Notes: generated from the letters alone by a model not told the origin. DNA of 64,000 bases from Sphingomonas folli (GCF_019429525.1 NZ_JAHXZL010000004.1:186001-250000), one strand, 5' to 3'. Counted from the first letter of the stretch, positions 36,754-45,683 are shown. Translations and numbers: made by a program.

Positions 36754-37785
36754 ATGAACCCGGCGCGCCTGCTCCTCTATCCCTGGTGGGTCGCCCAGCT
36801 CGCGACCGGCGCCAAGGCCTTCTGCGACAATCCGGTGATCGGCTCGCCGCGGCTCAATCGCTGGGGGCTCCACGCGGCGCGCGTGCGTGCCGCGGCGCGG
36901 CTGGCGGAGTCGCGGCGGCGCCGGCTCGCGCGGCTCGTCGACCCGGCCGATCGCGCGGCCTTCGACCGCGACGGCTTCGTGCTGCGGCGCGACTTCCTGC
37001 CCGGGGACCAGTTCGACGCGCTGCGTCGGCAGGCGCTGGGCCGCGTCGCCCCCGCGCGCGAGATGGTGCAGGGTGACACGATCACGCGTCGGATCGCGCT
37101 CGACCCCGCCGCGCTGGCAGCGATGCCGGCGGTCGCCGCGCTGGTGCGCGGACCGGTGTGGCGCGGGCTGATGCGTTACGCCGGCAGCTTCGACAGCGAG
37201 CCGGTCGCCTATATCCAGACGATCCTCTCGCACGTCCACGACGGCCCGCCCGACCCGCAGACGGCGCTCCACGCCGACACCTTCCACGCGACGGTCAAGG
37301 CCTGGTTCTTCCTCACGGACGTGGCCGCGGACGAAGGACCCTTCGTCTACGTGCCCGGCTCGCACCGCATGACCGCCGCGCGCGTCGCCTGGGAGAAGGA
37401 GCGCAGCATCCGCGCCGCGAGCGGCCTCGACAGGCTGTCGTCGCGCGGGTCGCTGCGGGTCGCGCCGGCCGAGCTCGCCGCGCTCGGCCTGCCCGCGCCG
37501 CGCGCCTTCGCGGTACCGGCCAACACCTTGATCGTTGCGGACACGTCGGGCTTCCACGCGCGCGGGCCGTCGCTGCGCCCCGCGACGCGGATCGAGATCT
37601 GGAGCTATGGCCGGCGAAACCCCTTCCTGCCCTGGATCGGGCTCGACGCGATGAGCCTGCCCGGCATCGCCGAGCGCCGCGCCACGCTCGCCTGGGCGGC
37701 GCGCGATCGGCTGCGCGCGCTGCTCGGCCAGCCCTGGGCCGACGTCGGCGGCAAGACGCCTGACGCGCCCGTCCACGGGAGCTGA
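36754..37785 (+). CDS. phytanoyl-CoA dioxygenase family (2OG-Fe(II)) protein
   Basis: A 343-residue non-heme iron oxygenase. The facial triad is visible as HAD (H173-x-D175, in TALHADTFHAT) and His268 (TSGFHARG), with 2-oxoglutarate-binding Arg279 shortly after. VYVPGSHRM (about 199-207) is also typical. ATG at 36754 has a GGAGAG site upstream; the frame is open before it without credible starts. It sits between the histidine phosphatase gene and kpsC (4 bp before kpsC), so it probably hydroxylates or otherwise oxidises a capsule sugar or lipid. The substrate is unknown. Confidence 0.82.
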   Translation: MNPARLLLYPWWVAQLATGAKAFCDNPVIGSPRLNRWGLHAARVRAAARLAESRRRRLARLVDPADRAAFDRDGFVLRRDFLPGDQFDALRRQALGRVAPAREMVQGDTITRRIALDPAALAAMPAVAALVRGPVWRGLMRYAGSFDSEPVAYIQTILSHVHDGPPDPQTALHADTFHATVKAWFFLTDVAADEGPFVYVPGSHRMTAARVAWEKERSIRAASGLDRLSSRGSLRVAPAELAALGLPAPRAFAVPANTLIVADTSGFHARGPSLRPATRIEIWSYGRRNPFLPWIGLDAMSLPGIAERRATLAWAARDRLRALLGQPWADVGGKTPDAPVHGS

Positions 37786-37789
37786 GGCA

Positions 37790-39319
37790 ATGGACGAGCC
37801 CGTGGCCGACGTGCCGCTGCTGCGAGCCCCGCCCTTCCCCGGGCCGCGGGTGATCCTGTCCGAGCCAGTGACGGCGTCGTTGGGCACGATCGACGCGGCG
37901 ACGGTCGAGCGCCTCTTCGCCGCGCTCCGCGCCGAGCGCGTCGGGGGCAGCTACTGGGCTCCACCGGGGACTGTCGCGGCGCGGATCGACCGCGCCGCGG
38001 CGCCGGCACGTGAGACGGTCGACCCCTGGTCGGTGCTGTCGCCAGGGGTGACGGTCCGCGGCCACGGCGACGACGAGTGGATCGCCCTCGCGCAGATCGT
38101 GGGCGCGCGCGTCGAGCTGACCGCGCCCGGACGCTACGACACGCCCGAGCGCGTCGCCGCGACGCTGCTGGCGCGGCGCTATCGCGACCCTTTCACCGGC
38201 GTGCCGAGCGACCTGGAGTCGGTGATCGCGCTACTCGGCCTATGGCGCCGCCTCGCCGCGACCAATCGCGCGATCGTCGCGGCCTGCGGTATCGCCTGGT
38301 GGAAGCGACGCGAGATCCGGCGCTTCCTGTGGTCACCGGGGCGTCCACTGCGGTTCTACCGGTCGGAGCGGCGGGCCGTGACGCACGCCGCGCGCGTCGG
38401 CGGCGCGGTCGCGGTGTGGCCGTCGCGCGTCTCGGCGGCGATGGTCCGCGACGCCGCCGCCTCGGGCGTAACGCTGATACGGGTGGAGGACGGATTCGTC
38501 CGCTCGGTCGGGCTCGGCAGCGACCTAGTGCCCCCCGCGTCGATCACCGTCGACGCGCGCGGCATCCACTATGACCCGTCGAGCGCGAGCGACCTCGAGC
38601 AGTTGCTCGCCGCCGCCACGTTCGCGCCCACGCTGTTGGCGCGGGCGGCGCGGCTCCGCGAGACGATGGTCGCGACGCGAATCAGCAAATATGGCGGCGG
38701 CGCGGCGCATACCTTTCCGACCCGCGCGCCCGGTCGCAGGCTGGTGCTGGTACCCGGACAGGTCGAGGACGACATGTCGGTGCGGCTCGGGGGCCATGGT
38801 CTGGCGAGCAACCTCGAGCTGCTGCGCCGCGCGCGCGCGCTAGAGCCCGACGCGGAGATATGGTTCCGCCCCCATCCCGACGTCGACGCCGGGCATCGCC
38901 GCGGGGCGGTGCGCGACGCCGAGGCGCTGACGCTGGCCGACCATGTGGTGCGCGGCGGCGCGATGGCCGACCTGCTGGACGTGATCGACGGCGTGCACGT
39001 CCTCACGTCGCTGACCGGCTTCGAGGCGCTGCTGCGCGCGCGCGACGTGACCTGCCACGGCACCCCCTTCTACGCCGGGTGGGGGCTGACGCGCGATCTC
39101 GCCCCGGTTCCCGACCGGCGCGGCCGCGCGCTGAGGTTGGACGAGCTGGTGGCGGGCGTGATGATCCTCTACCCGCGCTACCTCGATCCCGTCACCGCGC
39201 TGCCCTGCCCGCCCGAGACGCTGGTGGCGCGGATGGCGACGGGGGGCGCGGTCAACCGGCTCGACCGGATCAGCCGACTGCGGCGTTGGCAGGGCCGCGT
39301 GGCGCGGCGCTGGCGCTAG
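37790..39319 (+). CDS. kpsC: capsule beta-Kdo transferase, short KpsC with one intact module
   Basis: In E. coli KpsC has two GT107 modules (beta-2,4 then beta-2,7) in about 675 residues and builds the Kdo linker on phosphatidylglycerol. This protein has 509 residues. The second module is complete: LIRVEDGFVRSVGLGSDLVPP (about 229-249), VPGQVEDDMSVR, GLASNLELLRRAR, IWFRPHPDVDAG, and LTSLTGFEALLRARDVTCHG with PFYAGWGLT. The inter-module linker (YRDPFTGVPSDLESVIALLGLW, 131-152) is recognisable. Upstream only about 130 residues remain, without a second DGFVRS, HPDV or GFEALL motif. So the first module is largely missing; this is visible in sequence, the consequence is inference. Confidence 0.88.
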   Translation: MDEPVADVPLLRAPPFPGPRVILSEPVTASLGTIDAATVERLFAALRAERVGGSYWAPPGTVAARIDRAAAPARETVDPWSVLSPGVTVRGHGDDEWIALAQIVGARVELTAPGRYDTPERVAATLLARRYRDPFTGVPSDLESVIALLGLWRRLAATNRAIVAACGIAWWKRREIRRFLWSPGRPLRFYRSERRAVTHAARVGGAVAVWPSRVSAAMVRDAAASGVTLIRVEDGFVRSVGLGSDLVPPASITVDARGIHYDPSSASDLEQLLAAATFAPTLLARAARLRETMVATRISKYGGGAAHTFPTRAPGRRLVLVPGQVEDDMSVRLGGHGLASNLELLRRARALEPDAEIWFRPHPDVDAGHRRGAVRDAEALTLADHVVRGGAMADLLDVIDGVHVLTSLTGFEALLRARDVTCHGTPFYAGWGLTRDLAPVPDRRGRALRLDELVAGVMILYPRYLDPVTALPCPPETLVARMATGGAVNRLDRISRLRRWQGRVARRWR

Positions 39320-39990
39320 GCGTCGGCGCGGGGGTGGGCTCCCGCCGCCTTCTTGGCGGACAGATAGGTCCCGAAGACATGGTCCCAGAACAGCGCGGTG
39401 ATCGCGTAATTGCCGTCCTCCCGCCCATGATGGTGGCGCAGGTGGTGGCGCCGCAGCGTGCGCATCAGCCGGCCGCGCACCGGCAGCCGGTGACAGGCAA
39501 AATGGACCGCGTCGTAGATGACGTATCCGGTGATGAAGCCGAGAAACAGGACCGTACCGGCGCCCCCCAGTGCCAACGCCATACCGGCCCAGATCGCCCC
39601 CGACCATGTCACGCTGACGATCGGCGGCATGATGCTGCGCCACGGGTCATTCGGATCCTCGTGGTGGTTGCCGTGCATCAGGAAGACGAACCGGTGACCC
39701 CAGACGGTCGGCAGCTCCAGGTGGAACAAATAGCGGTGCATGACATATTCGAACAGCGACCAGGTGAGCAGCCCGGCCGCCGCCAGCCCGACCCACGCCG
39801 CCGGCCCGACCTGCCCGAGGCTAGCGTAGAAAACCAGCGCAAGCAGCACCACCCACAGCGCGACGAACAGCTGCGGCGGCATCACCGTCAACCGTTCCAT
39901 CCAGTCGCGACGGAAGAGCCGCAGGCGCGGGTGCACGACGCCGGCGTCGACGCGCCGCGTGTGTCTGCGGCTGGCTCGGCTCACATCCAT
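39316..39990 (-). CDS. fatty acid hydroxylase superfamily (sterol desaturase-like) membrane protein
   Basis: Di-iron membrane oxygenase of 224 residues with three to four hydrophobic helices. The histidine clusters are present: HRYLFH (85-90), HGNHH (106-110), HxxxH in VHFACH (163-167) and HHLRHHH (182-188) followed by NYAIT. The pattern resembles fatty acid 2-hydroxylases. Sphingomonads carry 2-hydroxymyristate on sphingoglycolipids, so lipid hydroxylation is a plausible role (inference). It converges on kpsC with a 4-bp overlap of ends. Confidence 0.85.
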   Translation of the reverse strand: MDVSRASRRHTRRVDAGVVHPRLRLFRRDWMERLTVMPPQLFVALWVVLLALVFYASLGQVGPAAWVGLAAAGLLTWSLFEYVMHRYLFHLELPTVWGHRFVFLMHGNHHEDPNDPWRSIMPPIVSVTWSGAIWAGMALALGGAGTVLFLGFITGYVIYDAVHFACHRLPVRGRLMRTLRRHHLRHHHGREDGNYAITALFWDHVFGTYLSAKKAAGAHPRADA

Positions 39991-40085
39991 AGCTCGGCCA
40001 TGGACAGATGTGCGCTCGATCTGTCAAGTTGCACCGCAGCGAGAACCGCCAAACCGGTGCATCATTACCACATCTCCCCAGTACG

Positions 40086-40871
40086 ATGACCGATTCCGAT
40101 AAAGCTGCGACACCGCTAGGTCGCATCCTCATCACCGGCGCGTCGGCCGGGCTCGGGGCGGCGCTGGCACGTCACTATGCCGCGCCCGGCCGGGCGCTGC
40201 TGTTATGGGCACGCGATCCGACTCGGCTCGAGACGGTCGCGGCCGAGTGTCGCCGCGCCGGCGCGACCGCGCAGATACGCTCACTCGATCTCGCCGACAG
40301 CGAAGCGGCGTTACGCGCGCTCGTCGCGGAGGACGAGGCGGGCGACATCGATTTGGCGATCCTGGCCGCGGGGCTCGGCGACGTCCGGACGGCGGGCCGC
40401 CGGGTAGAGGCGGCGGCGGCAGTGGTGCGGCTCGGCCTGGTCAACTTCGTCACCCCCGGGGCGATGGCCGCGGAACTGGCCGAGCGTATGGCCGCGCGCG
40501 GTCGCGGCGACATCGTGCTGATCGGTTCGGCGGCCGCGGCCTATTCGCTGCCCTTCGCCGCGGGCTACGCGGGCTCGAAGGCGGGACTGGCGCGGTTGGC
40601 CGACGCGCTGCGCGTCGCGGTCGCGCCGCGCGGCGTGCGCGTGCTGCTGGTGGAACCAGGCCCGTTCGACTCACCCGGCGGCCGGCTCGTACCCGCGCCG
40701 GGGTGGCTGACGCGACGCCCCGCCTGGGTCGCGTCCCAGATCGCGCGCGCCGACGCGCGTGGCCGCGTGCGGCTGACCTTGCCCTGGCCCTTCGCGCTGC
40801 TGCGGTGGATCGACCCGCTGCTGCCGCGCTGGGCGCGCGACCGGCTGCTGCGAGCGCTGGCGCCCGACTGA
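40086..40871 (+). CDS. short-chain dehydrogenase/reductase
   Basis: A 261-residue classical-type SDR starting at ATG 40086. Cofactor loop ITGASAGLGAALARHY (TGxxxGxG), LAAGLGD in place of NNAG, catalytic Ser in VLIGSAAAAYSLPF and YAGSK (YxxxK) about 150-170. VLLVEPGPFDSPGG follows as in SDRs that act on lipids or ketones. It lies between a fatty-acid-hydroxylase-like gene and a phosphotransferase-like gene within the capsule locus. Substrate unknown. A longer frame begins at 40008, but the ATG at 40086 fits the domain start. Confidence 0.85.
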   Translation: MTDSDKAATPLGRILITGASAGLGAALARHYAAPGRALLLWARDPTRLETVAAECRRAGATAQIRSLDLADSEAALRALVAEDEAGDIDLAILAAGLGDVRTAGRRVEAAAAVVRLGLVNFVTPGAMAAELAERMAARGRGDIVLIGSAAAAYSLPFAAGYAGSKAGLARLADALRVAVAPRGVRVLLVEPGPFDSPGGRLVPAPGWLTRRPAWVASQIARADARGRVRLTLPWPFALLRWIDPLLPRWARDRLLRALAPD

Positions 40872-40886
40872 AGGGTGACGGCCGCG

Positions 40887-42350
40887 CTACGGGGTCGCCA
40901 CCGCGGCCAGGATGGCATGGTGCAGCCCCGCAGGGGTGAGATCGACGCGGCGGCCCGCCTCCCCGCCCCCCTCTGCCCCGGTTGCGGCGCTCCCCGGCCG
41001 ATCGCCGAACCGCAGGATCACATAGGGCGTGTGACGGTCGGGGCCGGGCTCGCTCGCGCCCGGGATACTGGGGCGATGGTCCCCGAAGAAGACGAGCACG
41101 GCGCGGCGATCGGCGCGGTCGAGGTGATCGATCAGGTCGCCCAGCATCGCGTCGCTGCCGCGCAGGTGACGCAGATAGGCGTCGAGCCCGCCCGGCGAAC
41201 CCGCGATCCGCTCCTTCCCCCACGGCCCGTGATTCTCCATCGTGACCGCATAGACGAAGGTGGGGCATCCGGCGGCGTCGGCGAGCGCGCCCAGCGCCAT
41301 GCCGAGCGCGCGGTCGTCGACGTAGCGCCCGATCCCGGGCGCGGTCGCGACGAAGGCGTCGTCGCCGACCAGCCGCTCGAATCCGACCGCGGGCATCAAT
41401 CGATCGCGCCCGTAGAAGCGCAGGTCGTGCGGGTGGACGAAGAGGGTGCGATAGCCGCGGCCGCGCAGCCGCGCCGATAGCGCGTACGACGCCTCGCCCG
41501 CCGCGGTGAGGAAGGGATCGTAGCGGCGAAAGCCTAGCGCCGCCTCGTCGCGCCCGAACAACACGCCATATTCGGTCCGCATGGTATAGGCCCCGAAGCC
41601 GCTGACGTGCAGCTCGCCCCACTGCCACGCCGCCGCGCGCGCGCGCGCCAGCGCCGGCAGCGGCGCGGCGCCCGCGAGCGCGACCGGATCGGCGAAGGAC
41701 TCGCACTGGACGACGATCACCAGCTCGGGCCCGGGCGCCCCCTGGTCAGGCGGCAGCGCGGGCGGGTCGAGCTGCACGCGCCAGCGGCGCCAGTAGAGCA
41801 GCAACGTCGCGACCAGCCCGTGGCGCGCGAGATCGGCCTCGGCGTCCGGCACGCGCGCCAGCACGGCGAGCGGCGGCAAGCGCAGCAGCGCCAACAACGC
41901 GACGAGCGCGGCCGCGCCGATCGCCGCGCCGGCGAGATGCGGCGCGGGCCGTGGCACGAACAGCCACGCCAGTGCCACGGGAAGCGCCAGCGCGCCGGCG
42001 ACACCGAGCGCACGCTGCGGCAGCGACAGCGCCGTGAGATAGAAGCCCGGGTGGCGGACCAGCGCGCCGACCAGCGCCAGGTCGGAGAACAGCAGCGGCT
42101 CGCCCAGCACCGCACGCTTGGCGTTGGACGCGATCGCCACAACCGCCAGCAGCGCCGCCGCCAGGATCGCGGCGGCCGGCGCGTTACCCGAAACGGCGAG
42201 GCCGCACCCGAAGGCGACCGTAACTGCCAGCAGCAGCAGCAGGCTCCCCCGCCAGTCACGCACGATCCGGCGCGCGCGCGGGCGCACCATCGCATCGATC
42301 GCGAGCGCGCCGAGCAGCAGCAGGAGATAGGCCAGGACGGGGATCGTCAC
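40887..42350 (-). CDS. LtaS/MdoB-like sulfatase-fold membrane phosphotransferase
   Basis: A 487-residue protein with about five N-terminal membrane helices (1-150) and a C-terminal sulfatase/alkaline-phosphatase-fold domain. LVIVVQCESFADPVAL holds the first metal-binding acid, the loop FGAYTMRTEYGVLFG (about 250-265) holds a Thr where LtaS-type enzymes have the nucleophile, and YAVTMENHGPWG and VLVFFGDHRPSIPG hold the later metal ligands. Family members transfer phosphoglycerol or phosphoethanolamine from lipids to glycans at the outer face of the membrane. GTG start at 42350, 126 bp from the divergent kpsS. A glycan-decorating role is inferred from context. Confidence 0.82.
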   Translation of the reverse strand: MTIPVLAYLLLLLGALAIDAMVRPRARRIVRDWRGSLLLLLAVTVAFGCGLAVSGNAPAAAILAAALLAVVAIASNAKRAVLGEPLLFSDLALVGALVRHPGFYLTALSLPQRALGVAGALALPVALAWLFVPRPAPHLAGAAIGAAALVALLALLRLPPLAVLARVPDAEADLARHGLVATLLLYWRRWRVQLDPPALPPDQGAPGPELVIVVQCESFADPVALAGAAPLPALARARAAAWQWGELHVSGFGAYTMRTEYGVLFGRDEAALGFRRYDPFLTAAGEASYALSARLRGRGYRTLFVHPHDLRFYGRDRLMPAVGFERLVGDDAFVATAPGIGRYVDDRALGMALGALADAAGCPTFVYAVTMENHGPWGKERIAGSPGGLDAYLRHLRGSDAMLGDLIDHLDRADRRAVLVFFGDHRPSIPGASEPGPDRHTPYVILRFGDRPGSAATGAEGGGEAGRRVDLTPAGLHHAILAAVATP

Positions 42351-42475
42351 GGTACAGCCGCGGACTCGCTCGAGGATGACGGGGCGGCCGGCGGCACGCG
42401 ACCGAGCGGCTCCATAGGCGGACGGGGCGCGATTGTCATGTCGCCTCCGCGGCCGATCCGCTGTATCAGGGCGCG

Positions 42476-43828
42476 ATGACCGACCTGCCGCTCATCCCGG
42501 ACGCGGTGCCGAAGATCGCGGCGCCGGGCGCGACGCCGCCTTCCCATCGCCGCGAGATCCTGCTGCTGCAGGGCCTGATGGGGCCGCTGTTCCGCCGCGT
42601 CGGCCTGGCGCTGCGGCGGCGCGGCTACGGCGTCCACAAGGTTCATTTCAACGGCGGTGACCGCCTGTTCTGGCGGCTGCCCGGCGGGGTCGACTATCGC
42701 GGCGCTCCGGCGGACTGGCCCGCCGCGCTGGCGGCGCTGATCCGCGAGCGCGGCATCACCGACGTGATCTTGTTCGGCGACTGCCGCCCGCTCCACATCG
42801 CCGCGATCGCGACCTGCCGCGCGCTCCACGTCCCTGTCCACGTCTTCGAGGAGGGCTATATCCGCCCCGACTGGGTGACGTTCGAGCCGGGTGGGGTGAA
42901 CGGTCATTCCAGCCTGCCGCGCGACCCGGCCTGGTATCTCGCGGAAGCCGCGCGCCTGCCCCCGGCACCCGAGCACCGCCAAGTCCCCTCCTCCTTCCGG
43001 CGCCGCGCGCTGGAGGCCGTGGTATACAATAGCGCCGACGTCTTCTCACGCTGGTATTATCCTCACTGGGAGAACCACCGGCCGTGGCACCCCTTGGTCG
43101 AGGCGGCGGGCTGGATCCGGCGGCTGCGCCGGCGCCGCCAGGCGGCGGAACGGTCGCGGCAGTTGGTCGAGCGACTGCTCGACCGCGGGGATCCCTATGT
43201 GCTGTTCCCGCTCCAGCTCGACTCAGATGCGCAGATCCGCCTCCACTCGGGCTTCGCCGGCATCTCGGACGCGCTGCGGCTCGTGATCGAGTCGTTCGCG
43301 CGCCACGCCCCCGCGGAGCTGCGCCTCGTCATCAAGGAGCACCCGCTCGACAACGGCGTGCGCGACTGGCGCGGCGAGGCGGCGGCGCTGGCGGTACGCC
43401 ACGGCGTGGCCGACCGCGTCGACTATTTGGAGAGTGGCGACATCGTGCCGGTGGCGCATGGCGCGCGCGGGATGGTGACGATCAACAGCACCAGCGGCAC
43501 GCTCGCGCTCGCCGTCGGCGTGCCCGTGATCGCACTCGGCCAGGCAGTCTACGACATCGACGGGATCACGTTCCAGCGCGGCCTCGACGCGTTCTGGCGC
43601 GAGCCCATAGCCCCCGATCCCGCGGTGTTCGCCGCTTTCCGCCGGGTGCTGATCGACCGCTGCCTGGTGCCGGGCGGTTTCTTCTCCGACGCCGCGCTCG
43701 ACGCGGTGACCCAGGGCGTGGTCGCGCGGCTCGAGGCGGCGAGCCCGCTGCGGCTGAGCGAGCCCGCGGCGAGCGACGCGCCGCTGTCGCGCGCGACGCG
43801 GCGAACGGGACGGGCCGCCGCGCGCTAG
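42476..43828 (+). CDS. kpsS: capsule Kdo transferase KpsS (first Kdo on phosphatidylglycerol)
   Basis: A 450-residue KpsS/LipB-type protein. Motifs: LLLQGLMGPLFRRVGLALRRRG, FNGGDRLFW, ILFGDCRPLHIAA, VFEEGYIRPDWVTFE (about 124-138), then FPLQLDSDAQIRLHS, VIKEHPLD and TINSTSGTLALAVGVPVIALG. KpsS adds the first Kdo to the lipid acceptor. With kdsA/B/D and KpsC it gives the lipid anchor of the capsule. It is divergent from the LtaS-like gene and is the last capsule gene before the tRNA. Confidence 0.93.
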   Translation: MTDLPLIPDAVPKIAAPGATPPSHRREILLLQGLMGPLFRRVGLALRRRGYGVHKVHFNGGDRLFWRLPGGVDYRGAPADWPAALAALIRERGITDVILFGDCRPLHIAAIATCRALHVPVHVFEEGYIRPDWVTFEPGGVNGHSSLPRDPAWYLAEAARLPPAPEHRQVPSSFRRRALEAVVYNSADVFSRWYYPHWENHRPWHPLVEAAGWIRRLRRRRQAAERSRQLVERLLDRGDPYVLFPLQLDSDAQIRLHSGFAGISDALRLVIESFARHAPAELRLVIKEHPLDNGVRDWRGEAAALAVRHGVADRVDYLESGDIVPVAHGARGMVTINSTSGTLALAVGVPVIALGQAVYDIDGITFQRGLDAFWREPIAPDPAVFAAFRRVLIDRCLVPGGFFSDAALDAVTQGVVARLEAASPLRLSEPAASDAPLSRATRRTGRAAAR

Positions 43829-44050
43829 GCGCCGGCGCCTCGACCTGACTCGCCGGGCGAGCGGGTCGAAATGCGCGCGGTTGAGGCGGTCTGGCGGACA
43901 GCGCGCGCGGCGGCGCCGTGCCCGCCCGACCGCATCGAGCAGCCGCGGCAGCCCCGTGCCACCGATTACTTCCTCTGGTGCGACGGTAAGGTGTGTGAGA
44001 AACGGCCGCATCGCGCATTTCGACGGCACGTCGCCATGGTCCATCGAAAA

Positions 44051-44126
44051 TGGTGCCGCTTACAGGACTCGAACCTGTGACCCCATCATTACGAATGATG
44101 TGCTCTACCAACTGAGCTAAAGCGGC
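44051..44126 (-). tRNA. tRNA-Thr (anticodon CGT)
   Basis: A 76-nt cloverleaf with encoded CCA. Acceptor stem GCCGCTT/AAGCGGC, D arm GCTC-AGTTGGTA-GAGC, anticodon stem CATCA/TGATG with loop TTCGTAA (anticodon at 44091-44093, CGT reading ACG codons), T arm ACAGG-TTCGAGT-CCTGT. All stems pair perfectly. It sits between kpsS and the PAS gene, marking the end of the capsule locus. No repeat of its 3' end was seen nearby, so no sign of integration. Confidence 0.98.
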
Positions 44127-44276
44127 CCGATCGCGCCACCAGGGGCGCCGCATCGTGGAGCGCGCGCTTAGCAGCGGCTCCCGGGCGTGGCAAGCGCTTC
44201 CGGGCTTTACGCGGAGTTTACCATCCGTGGTGCAGATCGGGCGTGACAGGCCGACTCCGAGGGCCTCACTGGGACG

Positions 44277-45530
44277 ATGAGCATGGACACGCCGCGCGGC
44301 TACGACGACCTCCGCCACGATCTCGACCCGACAGAGGGCGGCGTGGGCGAGGCGGTGCTCGCGATCGGCGGTGACGAGCGGCGCATGCACGTGCGCGCCT
44401 ACAACCACTGGGTCTCGCTGCTCGGCGATCGCCCCTATCCCGCCATCGCCGACCTCGAACCCGCCAGCATCGCCGACTTCGGCGCGAACAGCGTGCTGCT
44501 CGATTTCTCCGCCGGAGTCGCGGACCCGTCGGTCCAGTTCATCGGTCGCGCGTTGCGCGAGGAATGCGGCGTCGACCAAGCGATCGAGCGGATCAGCGGC
44601 GTGCCCGCGCGGTCGCTGCTCTCGCGGCTGACCGACCATTATCTCCAGATCATCGCCAACCAGGCACCGATCGGCTTCGAGGCCGAGTTCGTCGGCACGC
44701 GCGGGCATGCCACGCTGTATCGCGGCATCCTGATGCCCTTCTCGTCGAACGGCGCGACGATCGACTTCATCTACGGGGTGATCAACTGGAAGGAGCTGGT
44801 CACCGCCGATCACCAGGCCGCGCTGGACCGCGAGCTGGCGGTGAGCGCGCGGGCCCCGCGCCACGATCCCGTCCCCGCCGCGGCCTGGGCGGACGGCCCG
44901 CACGCCGAGGCCGAGGTCGACGCGCTGCCCTGGCCAGACGCCCCGCCCGCCGCGACGCTCGACGATCGGCTCGCCGCAGCGCGCGCGAGCGCGGCCTCGG
45001 CGCGCACCGCCGCGACGCGCAGCCACGCCGCGCTCTATCGCGCGCTGGGCCGCGCGCACGATTTCGCGCTCGCCGCCGCGGACGCGCCCGAGCGGCTCGC
45101 CGCGATCCTCGACGAGGCGGCCGTCAAGGTGCAGGCGCGCGCGCCGATGACCGCGATCGCCAAGCTGATCTTCGGCACCGACCACGACAAGACGCGTCTG
45201 ACCGAGGTGGCCACGGTGCTCGCCTGGGCGGCGCGCACCGGCGTCGCGGAGGGCGAGCTGGCCGGCGTGCTCGACTCGATCGAGGGCGGGATCAAGCGCC
45301 TCGTCGCGGACGAGCGCGCGGCGCGCCGGCCGGTGACGCGTGTCGCACCGCCGCTGGCGCCAGCGATCGCCTCGCGCGCGCCGCTGGCCGAGCTCGCGCT
45401 CGACAGCGGCCTGGCCGAGGGCGAGCCGGTGGTGCTGCTCGGACGCGCGGTCGCGGGCGGCATCGTGGTGATCGGTACGGTGCGCGACGATGCCAGGCTG
45501 GCGAAGCAGGTGCTGCGGCGGCTCGGCTGA
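44277..45530 (+). CDS. PAS-domain protein (PAS_5-like), unknown function
   Basis: A 417-residue soluble protein. Residues about 35-175 resemble the alphaproteobacterial PAS_5/DUF family: YNHWVSLLGDRPYPAIADLEP, FGANSVLLDFS, VQFIGRALREEC, LTDHYLQIIANQAPIGFEAEF and LPFSSNG-like LMPFSSNGATIDFIYGVINW. The C-terminal half is Ala-rich helical and of unknown role. No kinase, cyclase or DNA-binding domain is seen, so it may be a sensor partner or structural protein. Upstream 44127-44276 holds only the promoter space. Confidence 0.7.
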   Translation: MSMDTPRGYDDLRHDLDPTEGGVGEAVLAIGGDERRMHVRAYNHWVSLLGDRPYPAIADLEPASIADFGANSVLLDFSAGVADPSVQFIGRALREECGVDQAIERISGVPARSLLSRLTDHYLQIIANQAPIGFEAEFVGTRGHATLYRGILMPFSSNGATIDFIYGVINWKELVTADHQAALDRELAVSARAPRHDPVPAAAWADGPHAEAEVDALPWPDAPPAATLDDRLAAARASAASARTAATRSHAALYRALGRAHDFALAAADAPERLAAILDEAAVKVQARAPMTAIAKLIFGTDHDKTRLTEVATVLAWAARTGVAEGELAGVLDSIEGGIKRLVADERAARRPVTRVAPPLAPAIASRAPLAELALDSGLAEGEPVVLLGRAVAGGIVVIGTVRDDARLAKQVLRRLG

Positions 45531-45683
45531 CGCCGGCGGCCCTTCACCTGCATCGTCGCCGCGTGGGAAGCTGCGCGGCGCGGTCGACGCGCGACGTCGC
45601 TGCCTCACTACACGCCGCCGTCCCGAACCCGTCTCATCATCCACCGTGCCGCGCGCCCGCGGGCGGCGAGCCTGCGGACCGGT

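Noticed and set aside
42351..42475. A riboswitch between the LtaS-like gene and kpsS
   Set aside because: The 125-bp gap shows no convincing conserved structure beyond what GC-rich sequence gives by chance.
44051..44126. tRNA-Thr as an integration site for the capsule locus
   Set aside because: No direct repeat of the tRNA 3' end, integrase or mobility gene was seen in the window.
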